This document shows positions 52,950 through 61,940 of a stretch of 64,000 nucleotides of DNA, in pieces (position 1 is the stretch's first letter; each line of letters starts with the position of its first letter). A model generated the notes under the pieces. That model did not search any database. It saw only the letters and a program-made list of their open reading frames with translations, and was not told the DNA's origin. The stretch spans positions 18,249-82,248 of the forward strand of contig JAGWPW010000045.1 in assembly GCA_028870315.1 (NCBI GenBank), read 5' to 3'. Source of the stretch: Sphingomonadales bacterium (GTDB taxonomy: Bacteria; Pseudomonadota; Alphaproteobacteria; Sphingomonadales; Sphingomonadaceae). A program made the position numbers and the translations under genes.

Positions 52950-53960
52950 TTAAAGGCCTGTGCCGCGCCGGGCAAGCCGGCGCGCGGCCAGCCGGGCCAG
53001 CCCCGGCCATGCGCGCGGATTGCCGGGGTTGAGCGCCTCGATCCGGTAGCGCGGCCGCACGCTGTCCATCCAGTCGCGCTTGTAGCGATCATCGCCGGTG
53101 CCGAAATCGACAAGGCCGACGCGGTCGCGCTCGATCACCTCTTCGAGAAGCGCCGCGGTCAGCACGGTCCCGGGCGAAAGGCTCGCGGCGGTCTCGTCAT
53201 GCGCGAGCTTGTGGATGTAGGCGGTGCCGTGTTCGACGCTCCACAGCTGCGCGGCGATGGCGCGGGGCACGGCGCCGGCGGCATAGCCGATGCCGAGCCG
53301 CAGCCGTCCGGCCGCGCCCTCCGTTTCGGCGAAGCTGCGCAGAAAGGCGGGCGAGCCTTCCTCGGGCTTCCAGCTCGCGCGGTAGATCGCCTCGTAATGC
53401 GCCCAGGCATCGGCATCGAAGCGGCGATGGAGCACGACCTCGACCCGCTTGCGCTTGCGTTTCAGGGTGCTGCGCAAGGCGCCGGGGCGCGATTGGAGAC
53501 AGGTTGCAAAGCTGCGGCCGGCCACGGGCAGCACATGATTGCTGTCGCAGCGATGCAGCGCCACCTGCCAGCCCGCAGCGCGCAGCGCGCGCGCGAGCGC
53601 CTGCGCCTCGCCGGATTCGTCGGGAAGCGGGGCGAGCAGCAGGCGATGCGTGCGCCTCGCAAGATCGCGGGCGATCGCCGCCAGCAGCGCCCCGGCGCCA
53701 GGCGAGAGCAGCGGATGCCAGCGAAAGCTGTACCAGTTGGCGAGCGCGGCCAGCCCGTCGCGCGCTTCCATCAGCGGCAGCAAGGCGGCGCGATCACCCT
53801 CGCAGGCGAGCGCGAACACCGGCTTGAGGCCGCAATGCCCGGCCAGCGCGGCGAACCATTCGCCCCGGTCGAAGGGCGCGGTTTGCGCGGCGAGCAGCGC
53901 GGCGAGCGCGGGGATGCCTTGAACTTCCTTGAGATCGCCGTGATAGGTGACCTTTGCCAA
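52950..53960 (-). CDS. FemAB/GNAT-family protein of the XrtA/PEP-CTERM system
   Basis: A 336-residue FemAB-like aminoacyl/acetyltransferase. Recognisable parts are WYSFRWHPLLSPGAGALL, LQSRPGALRSTLKRKRKRVE (a basic helix), HYEAIYRASWKPEEG and the C-terminal VDFGTGDDRYKRDWM. No ATG is available close to the family start. TTG at 53960 (AKVTYHGDL) has AGGGAAG five bases before it; the longer frame to 54029 would overlap the divergent ligase. It is only 24 bases from that ligase start, so the promoters must overlap the genes. Role: probably adds an amino acid or acyl group to an exopolysaccharide precursor. Confidence 0.8.
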   Translation of the reverse strand: MAKVTYHGDLKEVQGIPALAALLAAQTAPFDRGEWFAALAGHCGLKPVFALACEGDRAALLPLMEARDGLAALANWYSFRWHPLLSPGAGALLAAIARDLARRTHRLLLAPLPDESGEAQALARALRAAGWQVALHRCDSNHVLPVAGRSFATCLQSRPGALRSTLKRKRKRVEVVLHRRFDADAWAHYEAIYRASWKPEEGSPAFLRSFAETEGAAGRLRLGIGYAAGAVPRAIAAQLWSVEHGTAYIHKLAHDETAASLSPGTVLTAALLEEVIERDRVGLVDFGTGDDRYKRDWMDSVRPRYRIEALNPGNPRAWPGLARLAARRLARRGTGL

Positions 53961-53984
53961 AGTGCTTCCCTCGCAGCCGGACCG

Positions 53985-55511
53985 ATGCCCGCCCCAATCG
54001 AACCTGTCCCCAGCCTGCCGCTCGATCATCTCGCGTTGCGCGGGGCAAGGCGCGCGCCGGCGCTGATCCTGCGCGATTGTGTGGTGGACTACGAGGGCTT
54101 AAATTCACGTGTCGCGCATCTTGCCGGCTGGCTGGCCGCGCGCGCTGCTCCCGGCGAGCGGGTGGCGAGCTGGCTGGCGAAGGGCGAGCTTGCCTGTCTG
54201 ATGCCGCTCGCCGCCGCGCGCGCGGGGCTGGTGCATGTCCCGGTCAACCCGCTGCTCAAGCGCGCGCAGATCGCCCATATCCTCGGCGACAGCGGCGCGC
54301 GGCTGCTGCTTGGAACGCCGGCGCGGCTGGCGAGCCTCGATGCGGGCGATGTCCCCGAAGGCTGCGATGTCGTGCCCGAGGAGGCAGCGGGCGAAGGGCC
54401 AGCCTTGCCGCCCTGCGCTGCCGATCGCGATGCGCTGGCGGCGATCCTTTACACCAGCGGCTCGACCGGGCGGCCCAAGGGGGTGATGCTCAGCCACGCC
54501 AATCTGTGGCTGGGGGCGCAAAGCGTCGCCGCCTATCTCGGGCTCCAACCCGAGGACCGGGTGCTGGCGGTCCTGCCGCTGAGCTTCGACTATGGGCAGA
54601 ACCAGCTTCTCAGCGCCTGGTATGGCGGGGCGAGCGTGGCACCGCTCGATTATCTGACCGCGCGCGATGTGGTGAAGGCGGTGGCGCGCCATGGCATCAC
54701 CACGCTCGCTGCGGTGCCGCCGTTGTGGGTGCAGCTCGCCGAGACCGACTGGGGCGGGGCGGGGGCGAGCCTGCGCCGGCTCACCAACAGCGGCGGCGCG
54801 CTGACCGCCGATCTCGTCCGGCGGCTGCGCGCGCTGTTTCCCGATGCCGCGCTTTACGCGATGTATGGGCTGACCGAGGCGTTCCGCTCGACCTTCCTCG
54901 ATCCCGCGCTGATCGACCGCTATCCGACGTCGATCGGCAAGGCGGTTCCCCATGCCGAGGTGCTGGTGATCGCCGGCGATGGCCGCGTCGCTGCGGATGA
55001 CGAGGAAGGCGAGCTTGTCCATTGCGGGCCGCTGGTCGCGCAGGGCTATTGGCGCGACCCGGCGCGCAGTGCCGAGCGCTTCCGCCCCGCGCCCGCCGCC
55101 TCGCGCCATGGCGGCATGGCGGTGTGGTCGGGCGACCGGGTGCGGCGCGATGCGCAGGGGCTGCTCACCTTCGTCGGCCGCCGCGATGCGATGATCAAGA
55201 GCGCCGGCAACCGCATCGCGCCTTCCGAGATCGAGGAGGCAGCGCTCGCCTCGGGGTTCGTCGCCGAGGCGGTGGCCATGGGGCTTGCCGACGCGCGGCT
55301 CGGCCAGGCGGTGCATCTGGTGGTGCGCCGCCGCGCTTCGCTCGCGGCGGACGCGGCCGAAGCCGGGCTTGTGTCATGGTTGCGGCGCGAGCTGCCCAAT
55401 TTCATGCAGCCGCGCGCGATCCACTGGCGCGAGATGCTGCCGCTGGGCGCCAATGGCAAGATCGACCGCGCCGCGCTCATCGCCGAACTCGCCGCGGGGC
55501 TTGCCGCATGA
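53985..55511 (+). CDS. Acyl-CoA ligase (AMP-dependent), exosortase A system-associated
   Basis: A 508-residue ANL-type ligase. ILYTSGSTGRPKGVMLSHAN is the phosphate loop; MYGLTEAFRSTFLDP the next motif; GDRVRRDAQGLLTFVGR and the hinge RRDAMIKSAGNRIAPSEIEE follow; LGANGKIDRAALIA holds the C-terminal Lys. It probably activates an acid for loading on the ACP at 52560-52826. It overlaps the PLP decarboxylase gene by four bases (ATGA). Confidence 0.88.
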   Translation: MPAPIEPVPSLPLDHLALRGARRAPALILRDCVVDYEGLNSRVAHLAGWLAARAAPGERVASWLAKGELACLMPLAAARAGLVHVPVNPLLKRAQIAHILGDSGARLLLGTPARLASLDAGDVPEGCDVVPEEAAGEGPALPPCAADRDALAAILYTSGSTGRPKGVMLSHANLWLGAQSVAAYLGLQPEDRVLAVLPLSFDYGQNQLLSAWYGGASVAPLDYLTARDVVKAVARHGITTLAAVPPLWVQLAETDWGGAGASLRRLTNSGGALTADLVRRLRALFPDAALYAMYGLTEAFRSTFLDPALIDRYPTSIGKAVPHAEVLVIAGDGRVAADDEEGELVHCGPLVAQGYWRDPARSAERFRPAPAASRHGGMAVWSGDRVRRDAQGLLTFVGRRDAMIKSAGNRIAPSEIEEAALASGFVAEAVAMGLADARLGQAVHLVVRRRASLAADAAEAGLVSWLRRELPNFMQPRAIHWREMLPLGANGKIDRAALIAELAAGLAA

Positions 55512-56746
55512 GCGCCGGCGCCAGGCCGCTGGGGCCGGTGCCCGCGGGCTTCGGCGCCATCGATGGCGAGCTGGCGATCGCCGGCCTGCGCGCCTCGGAG
55601 CTGGTCGCGCGCGCGGGCAATACCCCGCTTTTCGTCTATTCTGCGGCGTTGATCCGCGCCCGCGTCACCGAGCTGCGCCAGGCGCTGCCGGCGCGGGTGG
55701 CGCTGCATTACGCGGTGAAGGCCAATCCCTTCGCGCCGCTGCTGGCGCTGCTGGCGGAGCTGGTCGATGGCTTCGACATCGCCTCGGGGGGCGAACTCGC
55801 GCTCGCGCTCGCCGCCGGTATCGCGCCCGGGCGGATCAGCTTTGCCGGGCCGGGCAAGCGTGACGACGAGCTTGCCGCCGCGCTCGCCGCCGGGGTGACG
55901 ATCAATCTCGAATCGGAGGGCGAGGCGGCGCGCGCGCTCGCCATCGCCGCAAGCCTCGGGCTGCGTGCGCGGCTGGCGATCCGGGTCAATCCCGATTTCG
56001 ACCTCAAGGGCTCGGGAATGAAGATGGGCGGCGGGGCAAAGCCGTTCGGCGTCGATGCCGCGCTTGTGCCCGCATTGGCCCGCCATATCGTCGCGCAAGG
56101 CGCCGAATGGCGCGGCTTTCACATCTTCGCCGGCAGCCAGTCGCTCGATGCCGAGGCGATCATCACCGCGCAGCGCGAGACGCTGGCGCTGGCGATGCGG
56201 CTCGCGGCGGAGGCCGGCGTGGCGCTGGTGCATTGCAATCTCGGCGGCGGTTTTGGCATCCCCTATTTCGCCGGCGACCAGCGCCTTGATCTCCCGCGCA
56301 TCGGCGCTGCGCTCGATGCCGGGCTGCCCGCGCTGCCTGCGCGCTTTGCCGATACGGGGTTCTGCGTGGAACTGGGGCGCTATCTCGTCGGCGAGGCGGG
56401 GGTCTATCTGACCCGGATCGTCGATCGCAAGCACAGCCATGGCGAGACCTTCCTGGTGTGCGATGGCGGCCTGCACCACCAGCTTGCCGCCTCGGGCAAT
56501 TTCGGCACGGTGGTGCGGCGCAACTATCCGCTGGCCAATGCCAGCCGCTTTGCCGCGCCGGCGGAGGAAATCGCCACCGTGGTCGGCTGCCTGTGCACCC
56601 CGATGGACCGGCTGGCCGAGCGCGCGCATCTGCCGCAAAGCGCCGTTGGCGATCTTGTCGCGCTGTTCTGCGCGGGCGCCTATGGCGCGAGCGCGAGCCC
56701 GGCCGCATTTCTGGGCCATTCTCCCGCTGCGGAGATGCTGGTGTGA
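55508..56746 (+). CDS. PLP-dependent decarboxylase, exosortase A system-associated
   Basis: A 412-residue fold-III decarboxylase related to diaminopimelate/ornithine decarboxylases. LHYAVKANPFAPLLALL carries the Schiff-base Lys. GFDIASGGELALAL, VNPDFDLKGSGMKMGGGAKPF, HCNLGGGFGIPYFAG and VCDGGLHHQLA follow, with VGCLCTPMDRLAER near the end holding the Cys of the active site. It overlaps the ligase gene. A decarboxylated amino acid made here may be attached by the ligase, ACP and FemAB. That is inference from order. Confidence 0.87.
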   Translation: MSAGARPLGPVPAGFGAIDGELAIAGLRASELVARAGNTPLFVYSAALIRARVTELRQALPARVALHYAVKANPFAPLLALLAELVDGFDIASGGELALALAAGIAPGRISFAGPGKRDDELAAALAAGVTINLESEGEAARALAIAASLGLRARLAIRVNPDFDLKGSGMKMGGGAKPFGVDAALVPALARHIVAQGAEWRGFHIFAGSQSLDAEAIITAQRETLALAMRLAAEAGVALVHCNLGGGFGIPYFAGDQRLDLPRIGAALDAGLPALPARFADTGFCVELGRYLVGEAGVYLTRIVDRKHSHGETFLVCDGGLHHQLAASGNFGTVVRRNYPLANASRFAAPAEEIATVVGCLCTPMDRLAERAHLPQSAVGDLVALFCAGAYGASASPAAFLGHSPAAEMLV

Positions 56747-56831
56747 GGTGAGCGCGCGCGCGCCGCATCAAGCCAATGGCCGCGCGCGCAGTGCCGCCCG
56801 ACCCCGCCACAACTAACGCGATGTTTACCTT

Positions 56832-56851
56832 TATCGCCGATAGCCGCGGCT
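56832..56851. promoter_or_regulatory. Two adjacent palindromes before the export gene
   Basis: TATCGCCGATA (56832-56842, arms TATCG/CGATA) runs directly into AGCCGCGGCT (56842-56851), a perfect ten-base palindrome, followed by GAAAAACCCC. They are in the 175-base gap before the polysaccharide-export gene. They may be an operator of the export operon or a transcript-end hairpin of the decarboxylase gene. Confidence 0.4.
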
Positions 56852-56921
56852 GAAAAACCCCGTCTTTCCGCCCCGTCTCGATACAGCGGCCGGAGCGCGG
56901 GTCCTCGCGAGGGACAGCCGG

Positions 56922-57566
56922 ATGCCGAGTTCCAAAGCCGCCCGTCTGCTTGCCGTTCCGGCGATGGTCGCGCTGGCATTGGGCGGCTGCGCGGCGAGCG
57001 GCGGCGATCCGCATCTGCCGCCGGCCAATTTCGTCTCGACTGAGGAGGGACCGGGCGAGGATTACATCATCGGCCCGCTCGACGAGCTGACGATCTTCGT
57101 CTGGCGCAATCCCGAGCTTGGCGCCAAGGTGCAGGTGCGGCCCGACGGGCGCATCTCGACACCGCTGATCGCCGACATGCCGGCGGTGGGCAAGACTCCG
57201 TCGATGCTGGCCGAGGACATCCGCCTTCAGCTTTCGCAATATATCCAGGACCCGCTGGTCTCGGTGATCGTCAACAAGTTCGCCGGCACCTTCAGCCAGC
57301 AGGTGCGGGTGATCGGCGCCTCGGGCAAGGCCGCCTCGCTTCCCTATCGCGCCAATATGACGCTGCTCGACGCGATGATCGCGGTCGGTGGCCTCAACGA
57401 CACCGCCGCCGGCAATCGCGCCAAGCTCATCCGCTTCGACAAGCACAGCGGCAAGCAGGAGGAATTCGCGCTGCGTCTCGCCGATCTCATCAAGAAGGGC
57501 GAGAGCCGCGCCAATGTGATGCTGATGCCGGGCGACGTCATCATCATCCCGGAAAGCGTGTTCTGA
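56922..57566 (+). CDS. XrtA-associated polysaccharide export lipoprotein (Wza-like)
   Basis: A 214-residue outer-membrane auxiliary protein. The lipobox LALGGC (Cys at about residue 23) follows a short signal. The export domain is YIIGPLDELTIFVWRNPELG; SLBB-like repeats follow with VRVIGASGKAASLPYRANM and GGLNDTAAGNRAKLIRF. MLMPGDVIIIPESVF is the classic ending. It forms the outer gate for the exopolysaccharide. It starts the second half of the XrtA locus, ten bases before the chain-length gene. Confidence 0.92.
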   Translation: MPSSKAARLLAVPAMVALALGGCAASGGDPHLPPANFVSTEEGPGEDYIIGPLDELTIFVWRNPELGAKVQVRPDGRISTPLIADMPAVGKTPSMLAEDIRLQLSQYIQDPLVSVIVNKFAGTFSQQVRVIGASGKAASLPYRANMTLLDAMIAVGGLNDTAAGNRAKLIRFDKHSGKQEEFALRLADLIKKGESRANVMLMPGDVIIIPESVF

Positions 57567-57576
57567 GCGCCGCGCC

Positions 57577-59109
57577 ATGAACAGCCTTTACGACGATCTG
57601 CGCAGCACGCTTTACAGCATCTGGCAGCGGCGCTGGCTGGCGCTCGCGATCGCCTGGACGGTCTGCCTTGCCGGCTGGCTGGTGGTGGCGATGATTCCCA
57701 ACACCTATCAGGCGAATGCAAGGGTTTATGTGACGCTTTACGACCCGCTTTCGGGCGAGGTCGGGATCGGCGCGGGCGATCGCAAGAGCACGCTCGACCA
57801 GGTTCGCGACACGCTGACGAGCACCGCGCATCTCGAACAGATCGTGCGCGGCACGCGGCTCGGCGAGCGGGTAACCAGCCGCGAGCAGATGGAATCGGCG
57901 ATCGCGGCGCTGCGCAACAATATCAAGATCGTCGCCGACCAGGACAATCTTTTCGAGATCTCGGCGACGACCAGCGCCGGGCACCTGCCCGATGCCGACA
58001 ATGCACGGCTGGCGAAGGCGATCGTCGACAAGGTGATCGCGATCTTCCGCGACGCCGACCTGAACGCGGGACGCAGTTCGGTCGAGGAGACGACGCATTT
58101 CCTCGACCAGCAGCTCGCCCAGCGCGGTGCCGCGCTCCAGGCCGCCGATCAGCGCCGCAGCGCCTTTGTGGCACGATATCCCGAGCTTGCCACAGGCGGC
58201 GTCTCGCTCGTCCAGCAGCTCGAAACCAGCCGTTCGGAGCTGCGCAGCATCGAGGGTGACATCGCCGCGGCGCAAAGTTCGCTCGCCTCGGTCAACGCCC
58301 AGCTCGCCGCGACCCCGGCCACGCTGCCGGGCACGGTTACCGGCGGCGGCGGCACCCGCGCCGCGCTGGCGCAGGCACAGGCTGATCTTGCCGGGCTGCG
58401 GGCGCGCGGGCTTACCGACAACCACCCCGACGTCATCGAGGCGAGGAACCAGATCACGGCGCTGCGCGGCGAGCTCGCCTCGGAAGGCAGCGCGCCCGTG
58501 GCCGGGGGCATGCCCAATCCCGCCTACAGCGCGCTGCTGTCGCTGCGCGCGGATCGCCAGTCGAACCTCATGGCGCTCCAGGCGCGGCATGCCGCGGTCG
58601 AGGCCGATCTCAACCAGGCCGTCTCGGCGCAGACCAGCAATCCCGAAATTGCCGCCGAGGCGCAGACGATCAGCCGCGACTATGACGTCCTCAAGCAGCA
58701 ATATGACAAGCTGCTCGCCGATCGCGAGGCGCTGAAGCTGCGCGGGACGGTCGAGAATTCGGGCGATGGCGCCAAATTCCAGGTGATCGACCCGCCCACC
58801 GTGCCGCATTCGCCGATCGCGCCCAACCGCGCGCTGCTGCTGTTCGCGGTGCTCGCGGTCGGCATCGGCGCGGGGCTCGGCGCCGCCTATGCGGTGGGCG
58901 AGCTGCGATCGACCTTCGGTACCACCGCAAGGCTCGAACGGATGACCGGGCTGCCGGTGCTGGGCGCGATCTCGCGCTCGCTGACCGAGGACGCCTGCCG
59001 GCTGCGGCAGACGCGGCTCCGATATTTCTTTGGCGCGGCGGCGATGCTGGGGGTGGTGTTCATGATGCTGATCGTCGTCGAATTCGTGCTGCGCGGATCG
59101 GTCGCATGA
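57577..59109 (+). CDS. XrtA-system chain-length determinant protein (Wzz-like)
   Basis: A 510-residue inner-membrane polysaccharide co-polymerase. The first helix is WLALAIAWTVCLAGWLVVAM; a long periplasmic coiled-coil part follows with repeated Ala/Gln/Leu stretches; the motif DPPTVPHSPIAPNR lies before the second helix LLLFAVLAVGIGAGLGAAYA. A third helix, GVVFMMLIVVEFVL, closes it. It sets chain length with the tyrosine kinase whose gene it overlaps by four bases. Confidence 0.92.
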   Translation: MNSLYDDLRSTLYSIWQRRWLALAIAWTVCLAGWLVVAMIPNTYQANARVYVTLYDPLSGEVGIGAGDRKSTLDQVRDTLTSTAHLEQIVRGTRLGERVTSREQMESAIAALRNNIKIVADQDNLFEISATTSAGHLPDADNARLAKAIVDKVIAIFRDADLNAGRSSVEETTHFLDQQLAQRGAALQAADQRRSAFVARYPELATGGVSLVQQLETSRSELRSIEGDIAAAQSSLASVNAQLAATPATLPGTVTGGGGTRAALAQAQADLAGLRARGLTDNHPDVIEARNQITALRGELASEGSAPVAGGMPNPAYSALLSLRADRQSNLMALQARHAAVEADLNQAVSAQTSNPEIAAEAQTISRDYDVLKQQYDKLLADREALKLRGTVENSGDGAKFQVIDPPTVPHSPIAPNRALLLFAVLAVGIGAGLGAAYAVGELRSTFGTTARLERMTGLPVLGAISRSLTEDACRLRQTRLRYFFGAAAMLGVVFMMLIVVEFVLRGSVA

Positions 59110-60092
59110 AAGGGCGCGGCACGAGCGAGCGGCATGCCGACGCGCGGCTGCCGGTGGCGCCGGCCTCGATTCTCGACCGGGCGCTCGCCGCCTTCGAGGC
59201 GGGATCGCTCGCCGGCAAGGCACCGGTGGCAGCGCACGCGCCGCAGGGAGCGGGCACCGCGAAGCTGGCGGCGGTGATCGCCGGGATCTTTCCCATGGAC
59301 GCCGGCGCCCCTTCTCCGGTCCTGGCGGTCCGGACCCCGATCGCGGCGGCGCCGTCCGAATTTCGCGGCGGGTTTTACCGCATCGATCGTGGCGCGCTGG
59401 CCGATGCCGGGCTCATCGTCCCCGAAAGCGGCATCACCGCGCAGCTTGAGGAGTTCCGTCTCGTCAAGCGCCAGATCCTGCAACAGGCCGAGGCGATGCG
59501 CCGCGAGGGCGGCGGCGGTGCCGCGCAGCGCATCCTTGTCACCTCGCCGCTGCCGGGCGAGGGCAAGAGCTTCTGCGCAGCCAATCTCGCGCTTTCGATC
59601 GCCGCCGAGCGCGACAGCGAGGTGGTGCTGGTCGACTTCGACGCCGCCAAGAACACCGTGCTCAATATGTTTGGCCTGCCCGCCGGGCCGGGGCTCATCG
59701 ACGCGCTGGCCGATCCGGCGATCGACATCCTCGATTGCGTGATGCGCACCGACATGCCCGGTCTTTCGGTGCTGCCGGGCGGGCACTCGACCAGCATGGA
59801 CAATGAATATCTCGCCTCGGCGCGCGCGCATGCGGTGCTCGACGCGCTGACCTGTGGCGCGCCCAACCGCATCGTGCTGTTCGACACCCCGCCGACGCTC
59901 GCCGCCTCGCTGCCGGTCGAGGTCGCCAAGCTGGTTGGCCAGGTGGTGCTGGTGGTGCTGGCCGACCACACCAGCCAGGGGGCGATCGAGGATGCGGTCT
60001 CGCTGCTGTCGGGCTGCCCGAACCTGCAACTGCTGCTGAACGCGGTGCAGTTCAGCCCCAGCGGCCGTCGTTTCGGAACCTATTACCAGTAG
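59106..60092 (+). CDS. XrtA-associated tyrosine autokinase (BY-kinase)
   Basis: A 328-residue cytosolic kinase. Walker A is VTSPLPGEGKSFCAANLALS near residue 143, Walker A' VVLVDFDAAKNTVLNM, and Walker B ANRIVLFDTPPTLAA. The Tyr-rich tail of such kinases is short; FGTYYQ at the C-terminus has two tyrosines. It phosphorylates itself and so regulates the chain-length protein and polymerisation. It overlaps the chain-length gene; the beta-barrel gene follows after ten bases. Confidence 0.9.
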   Translation: MKGRGTSERHADARLPVAPASILDRALAAFEAGSLAGKAPVAAHAPQGAGTAKLAAVIAGIFPMDAGAPSPVLAVRTPIAAAPSEFRGGFYRIDRGALADAGLIVPESGITAQLEEFRLVKRQILQQAEAMRREGGGGAAQRILVTSPLPGEGKSFCAANLALSIAAERDSEVVLVDFDAAKNTVLNMFGLPAGPGLIDALADPAIDILDCVMRTDMPGLSVLPGGHSTSMDNEYLASARAHAVLDALTCGAPNRIVLFDTPPTLAASLPVEVAKLVGQVVLVVLADHTSQGAIEDAVSLLSGCPNLQLLLNAVQFSPSGRRFGTYYQ

Positions 60093-60102
60093 CGATGGCG
60101 CG

Positions 60103-61920
60103 ATGATCCGCATCCGCTGCCCGTTGGTCCCCGCGCTGCTGAGCGGCGCCGTGCTCGCCGCGCTGCCGGCGATGCAGGCGCAAGCCGCGACCGCCGCAGC
60201 GCCGACGGTGGCGATCGGGGTGATGTCCGGGACGGGGGGCGATCCGGCCCCGGCGAGCGATCCCACGCTGAACGACGAGGATGGCCAATCGGCGCCGTCC
60301 GCTGCGGACGGATCGCCAGCCCTGCCCGCCGATTTCGGCGCCGGCGGCCAGGGCGATGGCCTCGACCATGCCGCGGCGGGTGGGAGCAGGCACAGCCATA
60401 TCGCGCCCTATATCGAGGCGCAGCAGGTCATCGATGCCGAGGTGAGCCCGCAATCCGACATCGCCAATTACACCGCGCTCACCGCCGGGGTCGATGCCTC
60501 GATCACCGGCCGCAACAACCAGGGCACGCTGTCGCTGCTGTATCAGCGGCAGATCGGCGAAGGTGGCGGCGCGGCGAGCGCCGACATCTTCTCAGGGCTG
60601 GGGCGCGTCAGCCTGGGCGTCGTCCCCGACACGCTGCGGATCGATGCCGCCGGCTATGCGACCAGCACCGAGGTGCTCGGCAATGGCGCCGCGATCCCCG
60701 ACATCACCACCGGCAACGCCGGGCTGACGCAGATCTATGGCGCGGTAGTCGGGCCGACGCTCACCACCGGCACCGGCGATCTTCACCTCGATGCCCATTA
60801 TCACCTCGGCTACGATTACGTCGGCACGCCGGGCGGCTTCACCGCCGAAAATGGCCCGGCGATCGGCACCATCCGCGAGGATGACACAGTCCAGGACGCG
60901 GGCGCGCGGCTTTCGAGCCATCCCGGCGATCTCGCCCCGGTGGGTCTCGCGCTCGAAGGGGGCTGGTACGCCGAGGACATCTCGGTGCTGGCGCAACGCA
61001 TCACCGACGAGCATGTGCGCGCCGAGACGACGATCCCCGTCGCCGGGCATGTCGCGCTGGTCGGCGGCATCGGCTATGAGCATGTCGAGGTTTCAAGCCG
61101 CAACGCGGTGCTCGATGCGCAGGGCAATCCGGTCTATGCCACAGATGGCTCGATCGTCACCGACAATACCGGGCCGCGCTACATCGCCTTCGACACCTCG
61201 GGGCTGATCTGGGACGTGGGTGTGCTGTGGCGGCCGAGTTCGCGCACCAGCCTCGAAGCACATGTCGGCCGGCGCTATGGCGATATCGGCGGCTATGGCC
61301 TGTTCTCGTGGCGGCCGAGCTCGCGCCAGGCGCTCAATATCGCGGTCTATAACAACATGGCCGGTTTCGGCGGCGAACTCGACAGCTCGCTGATCGACCT
61401 TTCCACCCAGTTCCAGACCGTGCGCAACGCGCTGACCGGCAATATCTCGCCCTGCGTCGGCTCGGCGACCGGCGGCACCTGCCTTACCGGCATGCTCGGC
61501 GCGCTGCGTTCGACGGTGTTCCGCAGCCGGGGGGTGAGCGCGAGCTACACGCTTGATCTTGGCCGGATTCAGGCAGGGATCGGCGCGGGCTACGACCGCC
61601 GCCAATATATCGGCGCGGCCGGCACGGTGCTGGCAATCGACAATGGCGCGGTCGATCAGAACAGCTGGGTCACCGGCTTCGTGACCTATGCGCTCGACCG
61701 CAGATCCTCGCTGTCGGGCACGCTCGATGCCTACTGGTTCCGAACCGGACTGGCTTTGGGTGGCGATCTTAACGCTGTGGGTGCAACAGCGGTCTATGAA
61801 CGGCGTATCGGACGCAACCTGTCGGGCAGCGCGGCGATCGGCATCGACGCGATCAATCAGCAGGCGCTTGCCGAGGTATGGAGCACATCGGGCGAACTCG
61901 GCGTGCGATATACCTTCTGA
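60103..61920 (+). CDS. XrtA-system outer-membrane beta-barrel protein
   Basis: A 605-residue protein of the TIGR03016 type. A signal peptide (LVPALLSGAVLAALPAMQAQA) is visible, then an acidic linker, then many amphipathic strands ending in the typical ELGVRYTF with final Phe. It probably forms the outer-membrane channel or scaffold for the exopolysaccharide. The stop overlaps a possible ATG of the ATPase gene. Confidence 0.87.
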   Translation: MIRIRCPLVPALLSGAVLAALPAMQAQAATAAAPTVAIGVMSGTGGDPAPASDPTLNDEDGQSAPSAADGSPALPADFGAGGQGDGLDHAAAGGSRHSHIAPYIEAQQVIDAEVSPQSDIANYTALTAGVDASITGRNNQGTLSLLYQRQIGEGGGAASADIFSGLGRVSLGVVPDTLRIDAAGYATSTEVLGNGAAIPDITTGNAGLTQIYGAVVGPTLTTGTGDLHLDAHYHLGYDYVGTPGGFTAENGPAIGTIREDDTVQDAGARLSSHPGDLAPVGLALEGGWYAEDISVLAQRITDEHVRAETTIPVAGHVALVGGIGYEHVEVSSRNAVLDAQGNPVYATDGSIVTDNTGPRYIAFDTSGLIWDVGVLWRPSSRTSLEAHVGRRYGDIGGYGLFSWRPSSRQALNIAVYNNMAGFGGELDSSLIDLSTQFQTVRNALTGNISPCVGSATGGTCLTGMLGALRSTVFRSRGVSASYTLDLGRIQAGIGAGYDRRQYIGAAGTVLAIDNGAVDQNSWVTGFVTYALDRRSSLSGTLDAYWFRTGLALGGDLNAVGATAVYERRIGRNLSGSAAIGIDAINQQALAEVWSTSGELGVRYTF

Positions 61921-61940
61921 TGGATGGAGTGGTTGAGGAA

